NCBI GenBank assembly: GCA_904394685.1
Contig: CAJFNK010000006.1
Coordinates: 1 to 53,913, forward strand
Direction: 5' to 3'
DNA: 53,913 nucleotides
From: Candidatus Heritagella gallinarum
GTDB taxonomy: Bacteria > Bacillota > Clostridia > Oscillospirales > Acutalibacteraceae
The position numbers and the translations under genes are program-made. Below, one piece after another: positions 35,591-44,461 of the stretch. A model generated the notes under the pieces. The model searched no databases, was not told where the DNA came from, and saw nothing but the letters and a program-made list of their open reading frames with translations. Every line of letters begins with the position of its first letter. Positions within the stretch are counted from its first letter, which is position 1.

Positions 35591-35628
35591 AAAAAGCAAA
35601 CGGGATGCCGGTTGCGGCATCCCGTTTA
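35591..35628 (-). terminator. Terminator of the DUF1540 gene
   Basis: A 13-base-pair stem (AAACGGGATGCCG with its complement) is followed on the minus strand by GCTTTTTG, 36 bases after the stop. Confidence 0.85.
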
Positions 35629-35663
35629 CCCTGCTTAATCCCTGTTGTTTACAGCAGTCTGTT

Positions 35664-35987
35664 TTATTTACAGCAGAAGGTACAGCACTCGGTTTCTTTC
35701 TGGCTGGTGACCTCGCCGCAACAGGCACCCACGCACACGCTGGAGGCCGAGCAGCTCCCCTGGCTGTTATACTGGCAACGGCGTGCGTCACAGCTGATCT
35801 GCTGCGAGATTCCGCTCTGGCTGCCTGCTTTATTAAAGGGGCCTGCCATGCTCTTTTCGCAATACGATGCACAGCAGGTCTGGTTGCTGACGCTGGCAGT
35901 TTCTCCTGCCACATGGATGGAAGAAAGCCCGCAGCAGCCTGCATTGTAATGGGCACAGGAATTAACCTTACATTCCAGTTTTGTCAT
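35664..35987 (-). CDS. Cysteine-rich protein with two DUF1540 domains
   Basis: A 107-residue protein with 17 cysteines. Two DUF1540 modules are seen: LECKVNSCAHYNAGCCGLS at the start and ISCDARRCQYNSQGSCSAS in the second half, each with four conserved cysteines, and further CC pairs between and after them (ASYCEK, ACCGEV, ECCTFCCK). DUF1540 is common in spore-forming Firmicutes, is suspected to bind metal, and has no proven role. I chose the ATG at 35987, 10 bases after AAGGA. It diverges from fabH. Confidence 0.88.
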   Translation of the reverse strand: MTKLECKVNSCAHYNAGCCGLSSIHVAGETASVSNQTCCASYCEKSMAGPFNKAGSQSGISQQISCDARRCQYNSQGSCSASSVCVGACCGEVTSQKETECCTFCCK

Positions 35988-36145
35988 TGCATCCAAATCC
36001 TTTCCTTGATAAAATCCCACCGATAAAACAGTGGAGAAGGAATGACCTTCCGCTTTAGTATCTGCCCTTTTTTTCTGGATATTCCCGGCAGTGTGTTTTT
36101 ATATAGACAGAGGTCTGTTCATAAAACTCGATGGAGGTATTGCAT

Positions 36146-37102
36146 ATGAATTTTAAAATTATTGGAACCGGCAGCGCCCGTCCAAGCTGCGTCAAAACCA
36201 ACAATGATCTGGCAGAGTTTCTGGACACATCCGATGAATGGATTCGTACCCGCACCGGTATTGAAGAACGCCATGTTTTGACCGACGGCGAAAGCCTTTC
36301 TGACCTGGCCACCAAAGCGGCAAAGGCTGCGCTGGAAAACGCCGGAACCACTCCCGAAGAACTAGATTTTGTGATCTGCTCTACCATTCGGGGCGACTAC
36401 ATCACCCCTTCCATGGCCTGTATTGTGGCCCGGAATCTTGGGGTAAAATGTATGGCGTTTGATATGAACGCTGCCTGCTCCGGTTTTATCTATGCGCTGG
36501 ATTGCGCCACCGGATATTTTGAGCGTGGCCGGGCACAAAAGGGCTTGATCGTTTCGGCAGAAGCCATGTCCAAGATGGTAGACTGGCAGGATCGTGCCAC
36601 TTGTGTGCTGTTTGGCGATGCCGCCGGCGCTGTGGTGCTGGAAAAAGGCGAGAACCTGCTGGCTTCCAAGCTCACTTCCGACGGAAATGTAGAAGTCCTC
36701 AATATCCCTCATGTATATGGCAATTCCCCCTTCAGTTCTGATGAAAACAATCCTTCCTATCTGTTTATGGATGGTCACGGAGTTTATAAATTTGCTGTCA
36801 ACGCCATGGCAACCGGCCTTTCGGAAACCATTGAAGCCGCCGGTCTTACCCAGCAGGAAGTTGACCATGTACTGCCTCATCAGGCCAACCTGCGAATTAT
36901 TCAGGCTGCCATGAAAAAGCTGCAAATCCCAGAGGACCGTTACCGCACCAATATCGAACATTACGGCAATACTTCTTCTGCCTGCATCCCGGTCCTGCTC
37001 GACGAACTGAATCAGGCTGGCATGCTCAAACGTGGACAGATCATCGCCCTCACCGCTTTTGGCGGCGGCCTGACTACCGGCGCTATGGTGATTCGCTGGT
37101 GA
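36146..37102 (+). CDS. fabH: 3-oxoacyl-ACP synthase III
   Basis: FabH condenses acetyl-CoA or branched acyl-CoA with malonyl-ACP to start fatty acid synthesis. The catalytic triad is Cys111 (MNAACSGFIYAL), His245 (LPHQANLRII) and Asn275 (HYGNTSSAC). The length of 318 is normal. The ATG at 36146 follows GGAGG by 8 bases; an upstream in-frame ATG includes that site and is rejected. It is 260 bases from fabK, with a separate promoter between them, so it can be expressed separately from the main fab operon. Confidence 0.97.
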   Translation: MNFKIIGTGSARPSCVKTNNDLAEFLDTSDEWIRTRTGIEERHVLTDGESLSDLATKAAKAALENAGTTPEELDFVICSTIRGDYITPSMACIVARNLGVKCMAFDMNAACSGFIYALDCATGYFERGRAQKGLIVSAEAMSKMVDWQDRATCVLFGDAAGAVVLEKGENLLASKLTSDGNVEVLNIPHVYGNSPFSSDENNPSYLFMDGHGVYKFAVNAMATGLSETIEAAGLTQQEVDHVLPHQANLRIIQAAMKKLQIPEDRYRTNIEHYGNTSSACIPVLLDELNQAGMLKRGQIIALTAFGGGLTTGAMVIRW

Positions 37103-37197
37103 TGGCTGATTGCTGCTAAAATTTTATGAATTTTTAGCAAAAAAGTCAGGAATCCCTTGCCAGAGTATGGGGAAACGGCGATTCCTTTCAAAAAAAC

Positions 37198-37226
37198 TTG
37201 AAAAAACAGTCAAAAAACGGTATTGT
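37198..37226 (+). promoter_or_regulatory. Likely promoter of the fabK-accA operon
   Basis: TTGAAA, 17 bases, TATTGT in the fabH-fabK gap; start near 37233, leader about 130 bases. Confidence 0.55.
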
Positions 37227-37304
37227 ATTAAGGATATGGAGATGCCGTCTGTGAGATCATTTTGAAACAAAGTGGTTTTACGGACATCTTCTGTCCCAAA
37301 AAGC

Positions 37305-37317
37305 TTTGACCTTCAAA
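37305..37317 (+). promoter_or_regulatory. FabT-like palindrome before fabK
   Basis: TTTGA-CCT-TCAAA, a perfect 5-3-5 inverted repeat. It fits the TTTGA-N3-TCAAA core that I recall for the lipid regulator FabT (MarR family). It lies 46 bases before the fabK ATG. No fabT gene is in the window. Confidence 0.5.
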
Positions 37318-37362
37318 CTAAATTTAGAAACCCGATGTGTTTCCAAAAAGGAGTGTTCTTTT

Positions 37363-38310
37363 ATGATCCGCACACCGATTTGCGAGATGCTGGGAATCCA
37401 GTATCCCATCTTTCAGGGCGGTATGGCATGGGTAGCCGATGCCAGTCTGGCAGCAGGCGTTTCCAATGCAGGCGGCCTGGGCATTATTGCTGCCATGAAT
37501 TCCAACGGCGAACAGCTGCGGGAAGAAATCCGCAAGTGCCGTGAGATGACCGACAAGCCTTTTGGCGTAAATATTATGCTCATGAGCCCCTTTGTGGAAG
37601 AAACCGCCAAGGTCGTGATTGAGGAAAAGGTTCCCGTCATCACCACCGGTGCAGGCAACCCCAGCCGCTATATGGAAGGCTGGCTGGCAGCCGGCATCAA
37701 AGTGATTCCGGTTGTAGCTTCTACCGGCGTGGCTCGGATGGTAGAAAAGCACGGTGCCGCAGCTGTGATTGCAGAAGGCGGCGAAAGCGGCGGACATATC
37801 GGTGAGATGTCCACCATGCCCCTGGTTCCCCAGGTGTGCGATGCGGTTTCCATCCCGGTTCTGGCAGCCGGCGGCATTGCAGATGGCCGTGGAGTGGCCG
37901 CTGCCCTGATGCTGGGCGCTGTGGGCGTGCAGGTGGGCACCCGCTTCCTGGTTGCCAAGGAATGTACCATCAGCCAGGTGTATAAGGATAAGGTTCTCAA
38001 AGCCAAAGACACCGACACCATCGTAACCGGTAAGCGCCTGGGACATCCCATGCGTTCTCTGAAAAACCCCTTCTCCAGAGAGTTTGCCAAGCTGGAATAT
38101 GACACTTCCATCACAGCAGAAGAACTGGAAAAAATGGGTCTGGGCGCCCTGCGCCGTGCTGCCCGTGAGGGCGACGCCAAGGGCGGCACCTTCCTGGCCG
38201 GACAGGTTTCCGGTATGATTACAAAGGAGCAGACTGCTTCTGAGATCATCACCGAGATGTTTACCGAAGCCGAAGAAATTCTGAAAGGAGCCACAAAATG
38301 GGTAAAATAG
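37363..38310 (+). CDS. fabK: Enoyl-ACP reductase II (FMN-dependent)
   Basis: FabK performs the last reduction in each cycle of fatty acid elongation with NAD(P)H and FMN, and is insensitive to triclosan. The protein has the nitronate-monooxygenase-like TIM barrel: PICEMLGIQYPIFQGGMAWV, the FMN phosphate site GGIADGRGVAAALMLGA, and AEGGESGGHIG. The ATG at 37363 follows AAAGGAG by 9 bases; the longer in-frame reading has no ribosome site. It is the first gene of the nine-gene operon and overlaps fabD by 13 bases. Confidence 0.96.
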   Translation: MIRTPICEMLGIQYPIFQGGMAWVADASLAAGVSNAGGLGIIAAMNSNGEQLREEIRKCREMTDKPFGVNIMLMSPFVEETAKVVIEEKVPVITTGAGNPSRYMEGWLAAGIKVIPVVASTGVARMVEKHGAAAVIAEGGESGGHIGEMSTMPLVPQVCDAVSIPVLAAGGIADGRGVAAALMLGAVGVQVGTRFLVAKECTISQVYKDKVLKAKDTDTIVTGKRLGHPMRSLKNPFSREFAKLEYDTSITAEELEKMGLGALRRAAREGDAKGGTFLAGQVSGMITKEQTASEIITEMFTEAEEILKGATKWVK

Positions 38311-39221
38311 CCTTTCTTTTCAGTGGACAGGGCGCACAGGTTCCCGGCATGGGCAAATCTCTGTTTGATGCCAGCGCCGCTGCCAGATATACCTTTGAAC
38401 AGGCGGATGCTGTCCGCCCCAACACCTCCACACAGTGCTTTGAGGGCACCAAGGAGGAACTCAGCCAGACCATCAACACCCAGCCGTGTCTGTACTGCGT
38501 GGATCTGGCCGCTGCCGAAGCTCTGCGGGATGAGGGGATTGTCCCCGACGCTGTGGCGGGCTTCTCTCTGGGCGAGATCGCCGCTTTGACCTTTGCCGGG
38601 GTGTTCTCCCGCAAAGACGGCTTTGCCTTTGTTTGCAAGCGTGGCGAGCATATGAGCGAGGCCACCCAAAAGACCGGCGGCAGCATGGCCGCTGTTCTCA
38701 AACTCACCAACGATAAGGTGAACGAGCTGGCTTCTGCCTATGACAAAGTGTTCCCTGTAAACTATAACTGCCCCGGACAGGTTTCTGTAGCCGGTGAAAA
38801 AGAGCAGCTGGATGCTTTCTGCGAGGACTGCAAGGCAGCCGGTGCCAGAGTAGTTCCGCTGGCTGTAAGCGGCGCTTTCCACTCCCCCTTTATGGATGAA
38901 GCAGCTGCCGCTCTGGCAGAAGAATTGAAGTCCGTCAAGGTGCAGAAAGCCGGAATCCCGGTGTACTCCAATGTAAGCGCAGAGCTGTATCCCGATGATG
39001 AGGACGCCATTCGTTCCTCCATTGCCACCCAGGTGAATCATCCGGTACAGTGGCAGGCGATTCTGGAAAAACTGCATGCCGACGGCTTTGACACCTTTAT
39101 CGAGTGCGGCGCAGGCAAAACTCTGGCCGGACTGGTGAAGAAAACCCTCAAGGGCGTACAGATTTATAATGTAGAGGATGCAGACGGCCTGAAGGCTGTT
39201 GTGGAAGCTCTGAAAGTATAA
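38298..39221 (+). CDS. fabD: Malonyl-CoA:ACP transacylase
   Basis: FabD loads malonate onto acyl carrier protein. The nucleophile is Ser90 in GFSLGEIAA, with Phe replacing the usual His of GHSLG, and the partner His195 is in AVSGAFHSPFM. The N-terminal FLFSGQGAQVPGMG loop is typical. Length (307) is normal. The ATG follows AAAGGAG by 7 bases, inside the end of fabK. Confidence 0.96.
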   Translation: MGKIAFLFSGQGAQVPGMGKSLFDASAAARYTFEQADAVRPNTSTQCFEGTKEELSQTINTQPCLYCVDLAAAEALRDEGIVPDAVAGFSLGEIAALTFAGVFSRKDGFAFVCKRGEHMSEATQKTGGSMAAVLKLTNDKVNELASAYDKVFPVNYNCPGQVSVAGEKEQLDAFCEDCKAAGARVVPLAVSGAFHSPFMDEAAAALAEELKSVKVQKAGIPVYSNVSAELYPDDEDAIRSSIATQVNHPVQWQAILEKLHADGFDTFIECGAGKTLAGLVKKTLKGVQIYNVEDADGLKAVVEALKV

Positions 39222-39246
39222 ATGGAAAAAGGAAGGTATCGTAACT

Positions 39247-39990
39247 ATGATGCTCGAAAATAAAGTGGCCGTTGTTACCGGCGGCGCAGCCGGTATCGGC
39301 CGTTCTATCGCTTTGACCATGGCAAAAGAAGGCGCCAACATCGCCATTCTGGATGTATGCAAGCCCGAAACCGCCGAGGAAGCCTGCGCTCTGATCGCAG
39401 AAACCGGCGCAACGGTGAAGTTCTATCACTGCGACGTTTCCAACTTTGAACTGGTGGATTCCACCATCAAGCAGGTGATCGCTGATCTGGGCGGTGTGGA
39501 TATTCTGGTAAACAACGCCGGTATCACCCGTGACTCCCTGCTGGTTTCCATGAAGGAAGAGGACTTTGACAAGGTAATTGCCATCAACCTCAAGGGTGTG
39601 TTCAACACCATCCATGCCTGCTATCATCACTTTATGAGAAAGCGCAGTGGGCGCATCATCAATATTTCTTCCGTTACCGGCCTGATGGGCAACCCCGGCC
39701 AGGCAAACTATACCGCTGCCAAAGCCGGTATCATCGGTCTGACCAAGACCACCGCCAAAGAGCTGGCTTCCCGTGGCGTAACCTGCAACGCCATCGCTCC
39801 CGGCTTTATCCAGACCGCTATGACCGACGTCCTCAGCGACAAGGCCAAAGACGCTATGCTGGGTGCTGTTCCCATGAAGCGTATGGGACAGCCTGAGGAT
39901 ATCGCCAAAACTGCCCTGTATCTTGCCAGCGACCTTTCTTCCTATGTCACCGGAGAAGTGATTCGGGTTGACGGCGGCATGTGCATGTAA
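39247..39990 (+). CDS. fabG: 3-oxoacyl-ACP reductase
   Basis: FabG reduces 3-oxoacyl-ACP with NADPH. It is a classical short-chain dehydrogenase: nucleotide loop TGGAAGIG (11-18), LVNNAGITRD, catalytic Ser142, Tyr155 and Lys159 (NYTAAKAGI). The length of 247 is normal. Two ATG codons are adjacent; the first is 10 bases from GGAAGG. It lies 25 bases after fabD and 49 bases before fabF. Confidence 0.96.
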   Translation: MMLENKVAVVTGGAAGIGRSIALTMAKEGANIAILDVCKPETAEEACALIAETGATVKFYHCDVSNFELVDSTIKQVIADLGGVDILVNNAGITRDSLLVSMKEEDFDKVIAINLKGVFNTIHACYHHFMRKRSGRIINISSVTGLMGNPGQANYTAAKAGIIGLTKTTAKELASRGVTCNAIAPGFIQTAMTDVLSDKAKDAMLGAVPMKRMGQPEDIAKTALYLASDLSSYVTGEVIRVDGGMCM

Positions 39991-40039
39991 AAGAAACGGA
40001 ACCTGAGTATTTACTGAATCTGATTATCGGAGGTATCCT

Positions 40040-41275
40040 ATGAGACGAGTTGTGATTACCGGCGTGGGCGCTGTTTCCCCTGTGGGCAACACCGCCGAAG
40101 AAACCTGGAACAGCCTGATAGCGGGTAAATGCGGCATTGGCCCCATTACCCATTTTGATACCAGCGACCCGGCCTGCAAGGTAAAGGTTGCCGCTGAAGT
40201 AAAAGAGTTTGACCCCAGCCTGTATATGGAAAAGGGCGAGATCCGCAAAACCGACCTGTATGCTCAGTATGCAATGGCTGCCGCTGTGCAGGCCATGAAG
40301 GACAGCGATCTGGACGGCCACATCGACCCGGAACGTCTGGGCGTTTATGTTGGCTCCGGCATTGGCGGCATGACCACCTTTGTGGAGGAGTGCAACAAGC
40401 TGGAAAACAGCGGCATGAAGCGCATTTCCCCCTTCTTTATCCCCATGATGATCTCCAATATTGCCGCCGGTAATATTGCCATCCGCTTTAAGGCAGAAGG
40501 CCCCTCCATGTGTGTGACAACTGCCTGTGCTACCTCTGCCCATGCGGTAGGCGAAGCTTTCCACACCATCCGCTATGGCTATGCCGACGCCATGATCGCC
40601 GGCGGCGCCGAGGCCACCATCAACAAGCTGGCTGTGGCTGGTTTTACCAACTGCAAGGCTCTCACCACCGAAGAAGATCCCAACCGTGCTTCCATTCCCT
40701 TTGACAAGGAGCGCAGCGGTTTTGTGATGGGCGAAGGCGGCGCTGTTCTGGTATTGGAAGAATATGAGCACGCAAAGGCCCGTGGCGCTAAAATCTATGC
40801 CGAAATCGTAGGATACGGCAACACCAACGACGCATATCATATGACAGCTCCCCATCCGGACGCAAAGGGCGCTGCCAAGAGCATCCGCCTGGCTGTGAAA
40901 GAAGCCGGGATGCCCGAAAACGCTTGCCTGTACATCAACGCACACGGCACCAGCACCTCTTTGAACGACAAGACCGAAACGCTGGCCTTTAAGCTGGCAC
41001 TGGGCGAAGAAGCTGCTCATAAGGCCATGGTCAGCTCCACCAAGAGCATGACCGGCCACATGCTGGGCGCTACCGGTGCGCTGGAAGCCATGGCCTGCGC
41101 TTATGCGCTGCGTGACGGCATTGTGCCCCCCACCATCAACTATCGGGAAGCAGACCCGGACTGTGATCTGGATTATGTTCCCAACGAGGCTCGCAAGGCT
41201 GATATTGAATACGCCATTTCCACCAATCTGGGCTTTGGCGGTCACAACGCCTGCCTGGTGCTGAAAAAGATCTGA
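40040..41275 (+). CDS. fabF: 3-oxoacyl-ACP synthase II
   Basis: FabF is the elongation condensing enzyme. The thiolase-fold chain of 411 residues has the nucleophile Cys163 (TTACATSAHAVG), the two histidines in INAHGTSTSLND and KSMTGHMLGATGALE, and the C-terminal NLGFGGHNACLV. Start ATG follows a GGAGGT site. No FabB paralog is seen, so it must perform all elongation in this cluster. The gene has no TTA, CTA or TCA codon along its length. Confidence 0.97.
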   Translation: MRRVVITGVGAVSPVGNTAEETWNSLIAGKCGIGPITHFDTSDPACKVKVAAEVKEFDPSLYMEKGEIRKTDLYAQYAMAAAVQAMKDSDLDGHIDPERLGVYVGSGIGGMTTFVEECNKLENSGMKRISPFFIPMMISNIAAGNIAIRFKAEGPSMCVTTACATSAHAVGEAFHTIRYGYADAMIAGGAEATINKLAVAGFTNCKALTTEEDPNRASIPFDKERSGFVMGEGGAVLVLEEYEHAKARGAKIYAEIVGYGNTNDAYHMTAPHPDAKGAAKSIRLAVKEAGMPENACLYINAHGTSTSLNDKTETLAFKLALGEEAAHKAMVSSTKSMTGHMLGATGALEAMACAYALRDGIVPPTINYREADPDCDLDYVPNEARKADIEYAISTNLGFGGHNACLVLKKI

Positions 41276-41291
41276 GAAAGGGTGGAGATTC

Positions 41292-41765
41292 ATGAATCTG
41301 GAAGAAATCAGAACGCTGGCCGAGATCATGAGCGAAAACGGCCTGACTGCTATTGAGATCAGCGAAGGTGAAAGCAACATCCGGCTCGAAAAGAATCCTC
41401 CGGCCTGTGTATCGGCGGCTCCTATGCCGATTCCGGCTGTGATGCCCGCTGCACCGGTGCAGGCGGCTCCCAACGCAGAAGCTCCCGCCGAGGCCGCACC
41501 GGCCACTCCTGCTGCCGGGAATTTCAGCAACCTGACTGAGGTAAAGTCCCCTATGGTGGGTGTGTTCTACGACTCTCCCTCTCCTGAGGCCGACCCCTAT
41601 GTAAAGGTGGGCGACAAGGTGAAAAAGGGCGACGTTCTGTGCATTATCGAAGCGATGAAGCTGCTCAACGAGATCACCGCCGAACAGGATGGCGAGATCG
41701 TGGATATCTGCGCTCATAACGCCGATGTGGTGGAATACGGCCAGACACTGTTTAAGATTTTTTAA
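41292..41765 (+). CDS. accB: Biotin carboxyl carrier protein of acetyl-CoA carboxylase
   Basis: AccB carries the biotin that shuttles CO2 between AccC and AccA/AccD. A short N-terminal helix domain and an Ala/Pro-rich flexible linker (about residues 38-76) lead to the biotinyl domain; Lys123 in IEAMKLLNE is the biotin site. The length of 157 is normal. It lies 16 bases after fabF, and fabZ follows after 18 bases. Confidence 0.97.
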   Translation: MNLEEIRTLAEIMSENGLTAIEISEGESNIRLEKNPPACVSAAPMPIPAVMPAAPVQAAPNAEAPAEAAPATPAAGNFSNLTEVKSPMVGVFYDSPSPEADPYVKVGDKVKKGDVLCIIEAMKLLNEITAEQDGEIVDICAHNADVVEYGQTLFKIF

Positions 41766-41783
41766 TTCGAGGAGGAAACTTTC

Positions 41784-42194
41784 ATGGATCGTGAAGAACT
41801 GAAGGGAATCCTGCCTCACCGGGAGCCCATGCTGCTGGTGGACGAGGCAGAACTGACAGAAGATAACCTCGCAGTGGGAAAATACACGGTCAAGGGGGAC
41901 GAATATTTCCTCCAGGGACATTTTCCCGGAATGCCCGTGATGCCCGGCGTGATTCAGCTGGAAATCATGGCGCAGACCTGCTGTGTCCTTCTCAAGGACG
42001 AAGTAAAAGGCAAAAACACCTTCTATACCGGTATTGACAAAGCCCGTTTTAAAAACAAGGTGCTGCCCGGCGATACCCTGGTGATGCAGTGCAGCCTGGT
42101 AAAAAGCCGTCCGCCCTTCTATTTTGCCAAGGGCAAGGGCTATGTCAACGGAAAACTGACCGTGAGCGCAGAACTCTCTTTTGCACTTCTGTAA
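41784..42194 (+). CDS. fabZ: 3-hydroxyacyl-ACP dehydratase
   Basis: FabZ dehydrates 3-hydroxyacyl-ACP. It is a hot-dog fold protein of 136 residues with catalytic His46 and Glu60 (GHFPGMPVMPGVIQLE) and the LPHREPMLLVD start. The gene sits between accB and accC, the same order as in many clostridia and streptococci. GAGGAGG precedes the ATG. Confidence 0.97.
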   Translation: MDREELKGILPHREPMLLVDEAELTEDNLAVGKYTVKGDEYFLQGHFPGMPVMPGVIQLEIMAQTCCVLLKDEVKGKNTFYTGIDKARFKNKVLPGDTLVMQCSLVKSRPPFYFAKGKGYVNGKLTVSAELSFALL

Positions 42195-42209
42195 AAGGAG
42201 GCGCTGCTG

Positions 42210-43568
42210 ATGTTTTCAAAAATTCTAATCGCCAACCGTGGCGAAATTGCCGTGCGGATTATCCGTGCCTGCAAGGAAATGGGAATCTCGACGGTTGCGG
42301 TTTTCTCCGAAGCAGACCGGGACGCCCTCCATGTCAGCCTGGCGGATGAAAGCATCTGTATCGGCCCTGCTCCGGTACAGGAAAGCTACCTCAATATGAC
42401 GGCAATTATCTCTGCTGCTGTGGCAACCCGTGCAGAGGCGATTCATCCCGGCTATGGACTCCTCTCCGAAAATGCCCGGTTCGCCGAGCTGTGCCAGCAG
42501 TGCCATATCGCCTTTATCGGCCCCAGTGCCGAGGTGATTTCCAAAATGGGCGACAAAGACATTGCCCGCAAGACCATGATGGCCGCCAATGTGCCGGTCA
42601 TCCCCGGCTGCGACGTGATCGAGTCGGTGGAGGAAGCCCACAAAAAGGCGGACGAAATCGGCTATCCGCTGCTGGTAAAGGCCAGAAGCGGCGGCGGCGG
42701 ACGTGGTATTCGCAAGGTAGAGCGCAGCGAAGACTTTGAAACTGCGTTTCTCACCGCCTCCAGCGAAGCGGAAAAGGCTTTTGGCGACGGCGGCGTGTAT
42801 ATGGAAAAATTCCTGTATCCCGCCAAGCATATTGAGATGCAGCTGCTCTGTGACCAGCAGGGCAATGTGGTGGCACTGGGTGAGCGTGAATGTTCTGTCC
42901 AGCGCAAAAACCAGAAGCTGATTGAAGAAAGCCCCGCCAACACGCTGACACCTGAAACCCGCAAGCAAATGATCGAAGTTGCGGTTCGTGCGGCAAAAGC
43001 TGCCAAATATACCAGCGTGGGTACCATTGAGTTTTTGATGGATCGGGACGGGAAATTCTACTTTATGGAAATGAACACCCGTTTGCAGGTAGAACATTCC
43101 GTCACCGAGATGGTGAGCAACGTGGATATTGTGAAATGGCAGATCCGCATTGCGGCAGGCGTGCCGCTCTCCTTTAAGCAAGAGGATGTACGCATCACCG
43201 GCCATGCCATCGAGTGCCGTATCAATGCCGAAAACCCGGATAAGGACTTTCGTCCCAGTTGCGGCAGAATCACGCTGCTGCATGTACCTGGCGGCCCTCA
43301 GGTTCGCTTTGATACCGCTTTGTATCAGGATTATTCCATCCCGCCCTTTTATGACTCCATGGTGGGCAAGCTGATTGTGTGCGCCCAGACCCGTGAGGAA
43401 GCCATCCGCAAGATGCAGGCCGCCCTGTGCGAGCTGATTGTGGAGGGCGTGGAGCACAACGCAGAGCTCCACATGGAGATCCTCAGCGACCCGGAATTTG
43501 CCGGCGGCGATTATTATACCAACTACATGGAAAAACGGGAGAAAGCCCGGAATAAGGAGGTCTCCTGA
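42210..43568 (+). CDS. accC: Biotin carboxylase subunit of acetyl-CoA carboxylase
   Basis: AccC carboxylates biotin with ATP and bicarbonate. The ATP-grasp protein of 452 residues has the start FSKILIANRGEIAVRI, the glycine-rich ATP loop KARSGGGGRGIRKV, the ECSVQRKNQKLIEE segment and the metal site FYFMEMNTRLQVEHSVTE. AAAAGGAGG precedes the ATG. The stop TGA shares its last base with the accD start (TGATG). Confidence 0.97.
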   Translation: MFSKILIANRGEIAVRIIRACKEMGISTVAVFSEADRDALHVSLADESICIGPAPVQESYLNMTAIISAAVATRAEAIHPGYGLLSENARFAELCQQCHIAFIGPSAEVISKMGDKDIARKTMMAANVPVIPGCDVIESVEEAHKKADEIGYPLLVKARSGGGGRGIRKVERSEDFETAFLTASSEAEKAFGDGGVYMEKFLYPAKHIEMQLLCDQQGNVVALGERECSVQRKNQKLIEESPANTLTPETRKQMIEVAVRAAKAAKYTSVGTIEFLMDRDGKFYFMEMNTRLQVEHSVTEMVSNVDIVKWQIRIAAGVPLSFKQEDVRITGHAIECRINAENPDKDFRPSCGRITLLHVPGGPQVRFDTALYQDYSIPPFYDSMVGKLIVCAQTREEAIRKMQAALCELIVEGVEHNAELHMEILSDPEFAGGDYYTNYMEKREKARNKEVS

Positions 43569-44461
43569 TGCTTCCCAAGGATTTATTCAAAAAGCCCATG
43601 AATACGCTGGAAAGCGCCTATGAAAAGCTGACCAAAACAGCCGCTCCCGACGTTCCCAGCGAGATGTGTACATCCTGCCCCGGTTGCCGTGCGATGCTGT
43701 TCACCAGCGATTTGAGCGAAAATGATAACGTGTGCCCCAAGTGCGGCCACCATTTCCGCATCAACGCCCGGCAGCGCATCAGCATGATTACCGATGAAGG
43801 CTCTTTTGTGGAGCTGGACGGCGACATGCGCTCCAAAAACGTGATTGGGTTCCCGAATTACGATAAAAAGCTGAAACACGCCTATCTGGACAGCGCCGAA
43901 AAAGAGGGCGTTGTCTGTGGCACTGCTACCATTCACGGCTGGCCGTGCTGTCTGTTCGTGATGGAGCCATATTTCATGATGGGCAGTATGGGTACCGTGG
44001 TGGGCGAGAAAATCACCCGCCTGTTTGAATATGCTACTGAACATGCTTTGCCTGTTATCGGCTTTACCGTTTCCGGCGGCGCCAGAATGCAGGAGGGTAT
44101 CCTCTCCCTGATGCAGATGGCCAAGACCAGCGGCGCTGTCAAGCGTCACAGCGATGCCGGATATCTTTATATCGCTGTCCTCACCGACCCGACCACCGGC
44201 GGCGTGACGGCCAGCTTTGCCATGGAGGCGGACATTACGCTGGCGGAGCCAAAGGCTCTCATCGGCTTTGCTGGCCCCCGTGTGATTGAGCAGACCATCC
44301 GCCAAAAGCTCCCGGCCGGGTTCCAGCGTGCGGAGTTCCAGGTGGAAAAAGGCTTTGTAGACGAAGTGGTTCCCAGAAAAGAGCAAAAAGAATACCTCGC
44401 CCGGCTGCTTTCTTTCCATGCGCCGGCCAAGGCATCCAACGGAGAGGAGGCGGCAGAATGA
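43568..44461 (+). CDS. accD: Acetyl-CoA carboxylase carboxyltransferase beta subunit
   Basis: AccD and AccA form the carboxyltransferase that makes malonyl-CoA. The N-terminal zinc ribbon has C37, C40, C56 and C59 (CPGC...CPKCGHHF) with an extra C34. The crotonase-like core contains FTVSGGARMQEGILSLMQM. The length of 297 is normal. It overlaps accC by one base and accA by four (ATGA), so the three are translated in a coupled way. Confidence 0.96.
   Translation: MLPKDLFKKPMNTLESAYEKLTKTAAPDVPSEMCTSCPGCRAMLFTSDLSENDNVCPKCGHHFRINARQRISMITDEGSFVELDGDMRSKNVIGFPNYDKKLKHAYLDSAEKEGVVCGTATIHGWPCCLFVMEPYFMMGSMGTVVGEKITRLFEYATEHALPVIGFTVSGGARMQEGILSLMQMAKTSGAVKRHSDAGYLYIAVLTDPTTGGVTASFAMEADITLAEPKALIGFAGPRVIEQTIRQKLPAGFQRAEFQVEKGFVDEVVPRKEQKEYLARLLSFHAPAKASNGEEAAE

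Noticed and set aside
37668-39362. A 564-codon minus-strand open frame opposite fabK, fabD and fabG
   Set aside because: Composition is that of a reverse reading, no ribosome site is convincing, and well-supported plus-strand genes cover the region.
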